Below, piece by piece: positions 1-5,448 of a DNA stretch of 5,448 nt. The DNA comes from Candidatus Omnitrophota bacterium (lineage in GTDB: Bacteria; Omnitrophota; Gorgyraeia; 2-01-FULL-45-10): positions 1 to 5,448 of the forward strand of contig JAPLMI010000096.1 of the NCBI GenBank assembly GCA_026387115.1, given 5' to 3'. The position numbers and the translations under genes are program-made. Under the pieces are notes generated by a model, which saw only the letters and a list, made by a program, of their open reading frames with translations, had not been told where the DNA came from and searched no databases. How positions within the stretch are numbered: the stretch's first letter is position 1; each line of letters begins with the position of its first letter.

Positions 1-452
1 AGGTCGCCGGGATTCACCGGAGCTCCGGCCAGAGCCTTCTCCTGTATAACCTGAAAAGACTTTATCATTCCGGTGACTGTTCCCAGAAGCCCCAAAAGCG
101 GCGTGATATGCGCTATCGTCGCAAGGACAGGAAGGTGCCGCTCAAGCCTGGGAATCTCGAGCTGGGCCGCTTCCTCGACCGCCTCTTTTATTTCGGGTTT
201 CGACCTGTCGTGTTTAAGAATGCCCGCTTTTATTATGTGCGCGATCGGGCCCGGCGTGGCGTTGCACATCTCTATCGCCTCGATGATCTTATTTCTCTTC
301 AGAATTTTCATGATTTCGTCCATGAACTTATTTGAATCAATTCTCGCCCTGTTTAAATGGTATACCCTTTCTATAAACAAACCGAACGCCAGTATCGACG
401 CTAATATTATCAGATACACCATCGGGCCGCCCCTCTGGATCAATTCCCACAT
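1..452 (-). CDS. MotA/TolQ/ExbB-family proton channel subunit (3' end missing)
   Basis: Inner-membrane subunit of a proton-motive-force-driven motor. Relatives (TolQ, ExbB) form a pentamer around an ExbD/TolR dimer and power outer-membrane or envelope work. I translated the minus strand from the ATG at 452-450: 150 codons are open to the window edge with no stop. Residues about 10-31 form a first membrane segment, followed by a charged cytoplasmic stretch (about 32-107). A second membrane segment (about 108-130) carries the family core TPLLGLLGTVTGM (117-129), including the conserved Thr117-Pro118 of the proton path. The third helix and C-terminus, perhaps 50-70 residues, lie off the left edge. 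The start MWELIQRGGP is typical of the family, and AGGAGG lies 5 bases upstream. It follows the TPR gene after a 112-base gap. TolQ, ExbB and gliding-motor versions cannot be told apart from this fragment. Family assignment is firm; the subtype is open. Confidence 0.93.
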   Translation of the reverse strand, partial: MWELIQRGGPMVYLIILASILAFGLFIERVYHLNRARIDSNKFMDEIMKILKRNKIIEAIEMCNATPGPIAHIIKAGILKHDRSKPEIKEAVEEAAQLEIPRLERHLPVLATIAHITPLLGLLGTVTGMIKSFQVIQEKALAGAPVNPGD

Positions 453-457
453 ATTTT

Positions 458-463
458 CCTCCT
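458..463 (-). promoter_or_regulatory. Ribosome-binding site of the proton-channel gene
   Basis: The minus strand reads AGGAGG here, a perfect Shine-Dalgarno core, 5 bases before the ATG at 452-450. It fixes the start codon and suggests strong translation initiation independent of the upstream TPR gene. Confidence 0.85.
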
Positions 464-494
464 CGCAAAATGCGCGTTAACCTAAAAACTGAAA

Positions 495-566
495 AACGTA
501 AAAACTTAAGAATATCGCCCTATATATTTTTGTTCTTTCGTTTTTTGGTTTTTTCGTTTTTACGTT
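495..566. repeat. 11-base inverted repeat in A/T-rich spacer
   Basis: The arm at 495-505 (AACGTAAAAAC) is the exact reverse complement of the arm at 556-566 (GTTTTTACGTT), with about 50 bases between them. The right arm includes two bases of the TPR gene's stop codon (567-565). Between the arms, 539-556 holds degenerate copies of the same G-T6-GG-T6-C style motif, so the T-rich block at 534-568 looks like a decayed short repeat array. On the minus-strand transcript the 3' arm is followed by T-rich sequence. A weak stem could therefore form, but the stem is nearly all A:T and the loop is long, so I do not call it a terminator. It may instead be a small dispersed intergenic repeat. What is seen is the repeat; any role is inference. 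Confidence 0.6.
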
Positions 567-2919
567 ACTTTTGTTCCCTCCACCTGATCCACTCGAGTCT
601 CTTCTTCGCGAAGTCCGACTCTTCTATGTCCATATCGGCAAGTTTCTTATATAACGATTTTGCCTCGTTCAGTTTATCGAGCGCTTCGAATATCTTGGCG
701 CATTTAAGCTCGGCCCTCACGGACCAGAAAGCGCCTTTTGAATAAAGATACGGAACCTTCAGGTACTCCTCTGTCGCTTTTACGAGATCGCCCCCGGCTT
801 CAACGCATTCCGCGATTTCATACTGCGTCTGAGCGTTCGATTCGTTATTATCTTTGCCGAGCGACTTTCTTAAACTTTCGATAGCACCGTTGAAATCCTT
901 AAACTCTATTTTGATCTTGGCTATCTTTCTGTATGCTATCCTGGTGGAATCGGCGCCGGGGTAAAGGCTCGCGACCTCTCCCAGCTTAAGCACTGCCGCG
1001 TCCGTATGACCTTCTTCATACAGCGAAAGGGCCAGCTGATACGCGGCGTCTTCAGAAATGTCGGCCGACGGGTAATTTTTTAATATCAGGGAATAATACT
1101 CTCTGGCCTTATCGAATCTTCCCTTCGAGCCGTAATAGTCACCCAGCCAGTACATGGCATCCGCTGACAGCCCGGAGTCCGGGTAATCCTTTAAAAATCC
1201 GTTAAACTCGTCAAGGGCTCTGGAATCCTTGCCCATGTTGTAATAACACCAGGCCATCTGGTATCTCGCCGCCGCTCTTTGGGCCAAATCATGCGATTCT
1301 TTCTCGATCGCCGCGAAAATCGGCAGGGCCAGATCAAAGCTTGCCGTGTTGTACAATGAATTTGCCAGGTAGAATTTTGCCTGTCCGGATAACCGGCTCG
1401 CCGGGAAATCTTTCAAGAATGTTGTAAATTGTGATCCCGCGCGTTCAAAATCGCCCTTCTTAAAGAAACTCGCGGCCAACTGAAAAATTATCTTTTCCGC
1501 GAGCCCGGTTTTTGGGAAATTTGCCAGCAAAGTCTGGTAGGCCAGCACCGCCTCATCATATCTGTCCGAGGCGAAAAATATATTCCCTATCCGGTACTGC
1601 GCGTGATCGGCAATAAAGCTGTCCGGGTATTTATCGAGGACCATGTCGTAACTCTCTATCGCCTTTTTATAATCTTTTCTGTCGAAATATATATCGCCTA
1701 TCTTGGCGATGGAGCTCGCGCTCAAATCTGTATCCTTAGACTCGTTGGCTACCCATACGAATTCATTGAGCGCCTCATCATATCTGCCCTCCATGCTGTA
1801 CGCCCAAGCCAGTTCGTAGTGGAACTCATCCGCGAATTTTGATTTGGGATATTTTTCTATAGCCTCTTTTGCGGCCGTCTCGGCCTTGGCGTATTTCCCG
1901 CCTTCGGACAGGATCTTTGCCTTCCTGTAATACGCCTCGGGCGCCGCGGTCGAATCCGGGTAAACCCTGATTATCCTGTCGTATAAGCCTTGCGCCTCGA
2001 CGGGCTTATTGGTTTTTTCGTAATTTTGCGCCAATCCCAGCAAAGAGGCGCTTTTCAGAAAATAGTTGCCGCTGTCATCCGCGAGCCTTGCGAATTCCTT
2101 TGAACTCCTCCCGTAATCGCCGGTATAAAAAAGGGCTGACGCAAGGCGATATATCGCGAAACCCATCCACTTGGAATTCGGCGATATTAACAGCGCCTTT
2201 TCGAAATATGCTATGGAATCCTTATACCGCGCCTGATAGAACGAGGCCTCTCCCATAAGATAGTACGCTTCCGCCGTCCTTTCGGATACGGGAAATTTCT
2301 CTATGAAAGATCCGAGCTGGCTTTCGGCGCCGGCGTAGCGCCCGGCGAGATACTCACACTCGGCGCTCCTGAACCGCGCCTCGCAGGCGATTCTTTCGTA
2401 TGGAAATCTCGTGAAGGCTTCCCTGAAACTTTTGCCGGCATCGTCCAAAAATCCGAGTTTATAATAAGCCCATCCTTTCGAATAGATCGAGCAGGATAAA
2501 TAGTTTGACGACGGGAATTCGTCTATCACCCTCTGGTAAAGCTCAAGCGCCTTCTTATAATCACCGGTCTTGAGATATATCTCACCCGTCCAGTACAACG
2601 CCTCGTCCTGAGCCGCGCTTCCGGCAGGAGCGCCGAGGACGATATCAAATTCGTTAAGGGCGTTTGTCAGGTTACTCCGTAAATAATGGCATCGTCCCAA
2701 GAGAGAATGGATTTCGTAAATGCGGCCGGTGTTAGGGTGGCCCTTAAGCAATGCCTCGAGCCGGCCCTGGGCGATGTCATAGAAACCGTTATTGAAGGCT
2801 TTCCGCGCGAATACAAAATCCGCCTCTTCCGCATTTTGCGCCGCAGTGGTTCCGACGGCTGTGATAAGGATAGCGGTAAATACGAAAATTAAATTTTTAA
2901 TTTTAAATTTTGGTTTCAT
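565..2919 (-). CDS. Secreted multi-TPR protein (BamD/YbgF-like repeats)
   Basis: Complete 784-residue protein, probably periplasmic, acting as a protein-protein scaffold. Residues 1-27 look like a Sec signal peptide: a Lys-rich start, a hydrophobic core (about 10-22), and a likely signal peptidase I cut after Ala27 (TAA|QN). There is no lipobox cysteine. From about 33 to 767 the chain is a near-continuous solenoid of about 20 TPR units of roughly 34-38 residues. Clear examples are 105-138, 215-248, 325-358, 437-470, 548-581 and 585-618, each with the A/Y...G.Y..A...Y..L....P pattern and a closing YP or FP. Such proline-ended units are typical of the BamD, YbgF/CpoB and TolA-associated TPR families. 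No enzymatic domain, barrel or later membrane helix is visible. There are seven cysteines (77, 143, 179, 188, 558, 705, 740). The ATG overlaps the uvrA stop, and AGGCAGG lies 7 bases upstream. The neighbouring proton channel suggests an envelope role. It is much longer than BamD or CpoB (about 250 residues), so it is not an orthologue of either; precise function unknown. Confidence 0.93.
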   Translation of the reverse strand: MKPKFKIKNLIFVFTAILITAVGTTAAQNAEEADFVFARKAFNNGFYDIAQGRLEALLKGHPNTGRIYEIHSLLGRCHYLRSNLTNALNEFDIVLGAPAGSAAQDEALYWTGEIYLKTGDYKKALELYQRVIDEFPSSNYLSCSIYSKGWAYYKLGFLDDAGKSFREAFTRFPYERIACEARFRSAECEYLAGRYAGAESQLGSFIEKFPVSERTAEAYYLMGEASFYQARYKDSIAYFEKALLISPNSKWMGFAIYRLASALFYTGDYGRSSKEFARLADDSGNYFLKSASLLGLAQNYEKTNKPVEAQGLYDRIIRVYPDSTAAPEAYYRKAKILSEGGKYAKAETAAKEAIEKYPKSKFADEFHYELAWAYSMEGRYDEALNEFVWVANESKDTDLSASSIAKIGDIYFDRKDYKKAIESYDMVLDKYPDSFIADHAQYRIGNIFFASDRYDEAVLAYQTLLANFPKTGLAEKIIFQLAASFFKKGDFERAGSQFTTFLKDFPASRLSGQAKFYLANSLYNTASFDLALPIFAAIEKESHDLAQRAAARYQMAWCYYNMGKDSRALDEFNGFLKDYPDSGLSADAMYWLGDYYGSKGRFDKAREYYSLILKNYPSADISEDAAYQLALSLYEEGHTDAAVLKLGEVASLYPGADSTRIAYRKIAKIKIEFKDFNGAIESLRKSLGKDNNESNAQTQYEIAECVEAGGDLVKATEEYLKVPYLYSKGAFWSVRAELKCAKIFEALDKLNEAKSLYKKLADMDIEESDFAKKRLEWIRWREQK
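2916..2919 (-). other. ATGA stop/start overlap joining uvrA to the TPR gene
   Basis: On the minus strand the TPR start ATG (2919-2917) and the uvrA stop TGA (2918-2916) share two bases in the sequence ATGA. This arrangement is typical of translationally coupled genes on one messenger, so the two are very likely co-transcribed. Confidence 0.9.
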
Positions 2920-5448
2920 AGCAATACCTGCCTAAGATACTGCCCCGTATATGACTTCCTATTCTTCACTATATCTTCCGGCGAGCCGCTCGCGACCACC
3001 TCGCCGCCGCTGTCGCCGCCCTCCGGGCCGAGGTCGATTATGTAATCCGCCGTTTTGATGACGTCGAGGTTGTGCTCTATCACAAGCACGGTATTGCCCT
3101 GCCCGACGAGAGCCTGCAGCACATTTAAAAGCTTGTCTACGTCGGCAAAATGGAGCCCCGTCGTAGGCTCATCGAGTATATAAAATGTCTTTCCGGTCGA
3201 CGTCTTCGATAGTTCAGTCGCCAGTTTTATCCTTTGGGCCTCCCCGCCCGATAATGTCGTAGCCGATTGGCCCAGTTTGATGTAGCCGAGACCGACATCG
3301 TAGAGGGTTTGAAGCTTATTTTTTATCGCCGGAATGTTCGTGAATAGCGTTAGCGCTTCTTCCACGGACATGTCGAGGACGTCTGAAATAGACCTTCCTT
3401 TATACTTCACGTCGAGCGTCTGCTCGTTGAAACGCCTCCCCTTGCAGACTTCGCACTGGACGTAGATATCCGGTAAAAAATGCATCTCTATTCTCTTTAT
3501 GCCGTCGCCGTCGCACGCCTCGCAGCGGCCGCCCTTAACGTTAAAACTGAACCTGCCTGGCTTATATCCGCGCATCCGAGCTTCCGGTAATTTTGAGAAT
3601 ATATCCCTTATGGGGCCGAACGCGCCTGTATAAGTGGCCGGGTTTGACCTCGGCGTGCGGCCTATCGGCGACTGGTCTATCACTATCACCTTATCGATAA
3701 ATTGCGCGCCCTCTATCCTTTTATGCGCGCCGGGCCTTTCTCTGGAACGGTAAAATTTCTTCGCGAGCGCCCGGTAGAGGATCTCGTCGACAAGGGTGGA
3801 CTTACCTGAGCCGGATACGCCGGTAACGCATACGAAAAGCCCAAGGGGTATTTCGACGTCTATATCTTTTAGATTATGTTCGGCCGCTCCGACGATCTTC
3901 AATGATTTAACACCAGGCCTTCTCCTTTCCGACGGAGACTCTATCTTTAATTCGCCTCTCAGATATTTACCTGTCAGCGAGGCTTCGGAATCCAAAACAT
4001 CTTTCAGGGTACCGCTGGCCATAACGTGCCCTCCACGCTCCCCTGCGCCGGGGCCGAGGTCTATTATGTGATCGGCCTTCCTTATCGTAGCCTCGTCGTG
4101 TTCTACGACTATCAGCGTATTCCCGAGATCCCTTAAGGTCATAAGCGTATCGAGCAATTTCGTATTGTCTTTCTGGTGCAGCCCGATGCTCGGCTCATCC
4201 AGTATGTATATAACGCCGACAAGGCCTGAGCCGATCTGCGTAGCGAGCCTTATCCTCTGGGCCTCACCGCCCGAAAGCGTGTAGCTTCTCCTGTCGAGGG
4301 TGAGGTAATCAAGCCCCACGTTTATCATGAACCCAAGCCGCGCGGTGATCTCTTTCAGCGCCTGATGAGCTATCTTCTTTTCGGCTTCAGTCAATTTTAA
4401 ATCCGTAAGGAATTCCTTTAGGGCCTTTATAGATAACCCGGATATTTCGGAGATATTAAGATCCGCGATCGTCACGGAAAGGCTCTCGGGCCTTAAGCGC
4501 TCGCCTTTACATGAAGGACAGGGCTGTACCGACATATATTTATTGATCTCCGTCTTGATGAACTCGCTTTCCGTCTCCCTGAAACGCCGCTCTAAATTCG
4601 GCACCACACCCTCGAAAGATCCCCACCCCTCGCCCTCGCCTTCGCCGTGCAATACCAATCTTTTGATATCCTTCGGAAGATCCTTGAAGGGAGTCTCAAC
4701 GTCAAAACCGTATTGATGCGCGAGGCTTCGCAGGCGCCTTCTGTAATAAAGGTATAACCCTTTGCCGCCGCGGCGCCACGCGTCGACGGCAGAGATGATA
4801 GGTTTCGATTTATCGGAAATTACAAGATCGGGGTCGATTTCCATCTTGTTCCCGAGGCCGCCGCATGTCGGGCATGCGCCGTAAGGCGAATTGAACGAGA
4901 ATGTCCGCGGGGACACTTCTTCTATGCTTATCCCGCATTGGACGCAGGCGTATTGCTCGTTGAATAGAATATCCCGGTTGGACCCTTTTTCCTCGACATT
5001 TACAACTATAAGGCCCTTACCGGCCTCGAGCGCAGTCTCCACCGAATCTGTGAGGCGCTTTTTTATATCATCTTTCAACATGAGCCTGTCGACGACGACC
5101 TCGATAGCATGCGTTTTATTCTTATCCATCGGCGCCGGCTTTTCCAGCTCATGGATACCGCCGTCTATCCTCACCCTGACGTAACCCTCTTTCTTGGCTT
5201 TCAGCAGAAGTTCTCTGTATTCGCCCTTTTTGCCCCTGATAAGCGGCGCCAATATCATGATCCTTGATTCTTTGGGTAAATTTAAAACGCTCTCGACTAT
5301 CTCCTGCGACGTCTGCCTCGTTATAGGCCTTCCGCATTTAGGGCAATGGGGCCTTCCTATCCTGGCAAAGAGAAGCCTAAGATAGTCGTGAATTTCGGTT
5401 TGTGTTCCGACGGTGGAACGGGGATTGGAGCCGGCGGTCCTCTGCTCT
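2916..5448 (-). CDS. uvrA: UvrA, excinuclease ABC subunit A (5' end missing)
   Basis: Damage-recognition ATPase of nucleotide excision repair. A UvrA dimer scans DNA, works with UvrB, and leaves before UvrC cuts. The frame stays open to the right edge: 843 codons are visible, beginning at EQRTAGSNPRSTVGT, which aligns with E. coli UvrA near residue 86. About 85 residues, including the first Walker A, are therefore off the window, and the full length would be near 930 (E. coli 940). In visible numbering: a CPKC pair (35/38); zinc module C168, C171, C192, C195; CPSC (310/313); first LSGGEAQ (391-397), Walker B ILDEP with D417/E418, switch His450; second Walker A GVSGSGKST (543-551); damage-sensing zinc finger C642-x2-C645-x19-C665-x2-C668; second LSGGEAQ (732-738), Walker B D759/E760, His792. 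All visible catalytic residues are intact. The methionine at 5258-5256 is internal and not the start. Its promoter, and any SOS box, lie beyond the edge. The 3' end overlaps the TPR gene by 4 bases. Confidence 0.98.
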   Translation of the reverse strand, partial: EQRTAGSNPRSTVGTQTEIHDYLRLLFARIGRPHCPKCGRPITRQTSQEIVESVLNLPKESRIMILAPLIRGKKGEYRELLLKAKKEGYVRVRIDGGIHELEKPAPMDKNKTHAIEVVVDRLMLKDDIKKRLTDSVETALEAGKGLIVVNVEEKGSNRDILFNEQYACVQCGISIEEVSPRTFSFNSPYGACPTCGGLGNKMEIDPDLVISDKSKPIISAVDAWRRGGKGLYLYYRRRLRSLAHQYGFDVETPFKDLPKDIKRLVLHGEGEGEGWGSFEGVVPNLERRFRETESEFIKTEINKYMSVQPCPSCKGERLRPESLSVTIADLNISEISGLSIKALKEFLTDLKLTEAEKKIAHQALKEITARLGFMINVGLDYLTLDRRSYTLSGGEAQRIRLATQIGSGLVGVIYILDEPSIGLHQKDNTKLLDTLMTLRDLGNTLIVVEHDEATIRKADHIIDLGPGAGERGGHVMASGTLKDVLDSEASLTGKYLRGELKIESPSERRRPGVKSLKIVGAAEHNLKDIDVEIPLGLFVCVTGVSGSGKSTLVDEILYRALAKKFYRSRERPGAHKRIEGAQFIDKVIVIDQSPIGRTPRSNPATYTGAFGPIRDIFSKLPEARMRGYKPGRFSFNVKGGRCEACDGDGIKRIEMHFLPDIYVQCEVCKGRRFNEQTLDVKYKGRSISDVLDMSVEEALTLFTNIPAIKNKLQTLYDVGLGYIKLGQSATTLSGGEAQRIKLATELSKTSTGKTFYILDEPTTGLHFADVDKLLNVLQALVGQGNTVLVIEHNLDVIKTADYIIDLGPEGGDSGGEVVASGSPEDIVKNRKSYTGQYLRQVLL
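2927..2933 (-). promoter_or_regulatory. Ribosome-binding site of the TPR gene, inside uvrA
   Basis: The minus strand reads AGGCAGG, ending 7 bases before the ATG at 2919-2917. It sits within the last codons of uvrA and supports this start, together with the signal peptide that begins directly at this methionine. Confidence 0.7.

Noticed and set aside
73..480. Plus-strand open frame of 135 codons
   Set aside because: It lies antisense to the proton-channel gene, whose minus-strand translation matches the family closely. The plus-strand product has no recognisable domain.
495..566. Rho-independent terminator after the TPR gene
   Set aside because: The stem is 11 bases, nearly all A:T, with a loop of about 50 bases and only short T runs. 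That is too weak to call.
470..745. Plus-strand open frame of 91 codons with a Phe/Leu-rich hydrophobic stretch
   Set aside because: Its hydrophobic part comes from the T-rich intergenic repeat, and the rest is antisense to the TPR gene. No ribosome-binding site fits.
565..2919. CRISPR-like or satellite repeats suggested by the repetitive TPR protein
   Set aside because: The repetition is at protein level only. The DNA units are strongly diverged and show no spaced identical repeats.
4621..4644. Short CGCCCT/CGCCTT tandem repeat
   Set aside because: It encodes a brief Gly-Glu run within UvrA, in a linker that varies among UvrA proteins. There are only a few units and it is not a meaningful repeat element.
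5256..5258. Methionine codon as the start of a 780-residue UvrA
   Set aside because: The frame continues upstream to 5448 with typical UvrA sequence (STVGTQTEIHDYLRLLFARI), so this methionine is internal and the true start is off the window.

Overview
The window holds three genes, all on the minus strand and read from the right edge to the left. In transcription order they are the 3' nine-tenths of uvrA (nucleotide excision repair, cut by the right edge), a complete 784-residue secreted protein built almost entirely of tetratricopeptide (TPR) repeats, and the first 150 codons of a MotA/TolQ/ExbB-family proton-channel subunit (cut by the left edge). No RNA gene, CRISPR array, insertion sequence or phage gene was seen, and no non-coding stretch exceeds about 112 bases.

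Organism: a bacterium with a diderm (Gram-negative) envelope is suggested by a TolQ/ExbB-type motor subunit next to an exported TPR protein of the BamD/YbgF kind. Base composition looks moderate. Codon choice is mixed, ribosome-binding sites are strong, and the A-rich intergenic repeat looks like those of uncultured environmental lineages. The gene order and protein style remind me of Omnitrophota or related candidate phyla, but this is an impression from memory and is not shown by the sequence.

Layout: 1-452 is the ExbB/TolQ-like gene with a textbook AGGAGG site. 453-564 is an A/T-rich spacer with an 11-base inverted repeat that reaches into the stop codon of the TPR gene. 565-2919 is the TPR gene, with a signal peptide and roughly 20 repeats. 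2916-2919 is an ATGA overlap joining the uvrA stop to the TPR start. 2916-5448 is uvrA.

How they fit together: uvrA is a housekeeping repair gene. Its tight coupling to the TPR gene probably reflects shared transcription more than shared function. The TPR protein and the proton channel make better functional partners. A periplasmic TPR scaffold beside a TolQ/ExbB channel resembles Tol-Pal (TolQ with CpoB/YbgF), Ton systems, or the TPR proteins of the myxobacterial Agl/Glt gliding machinery. An ExbD/TolR-like gene would be expected just beyond the left edge. Apart from that possible envelope machine, I see no strong evidence of a new biological system here.
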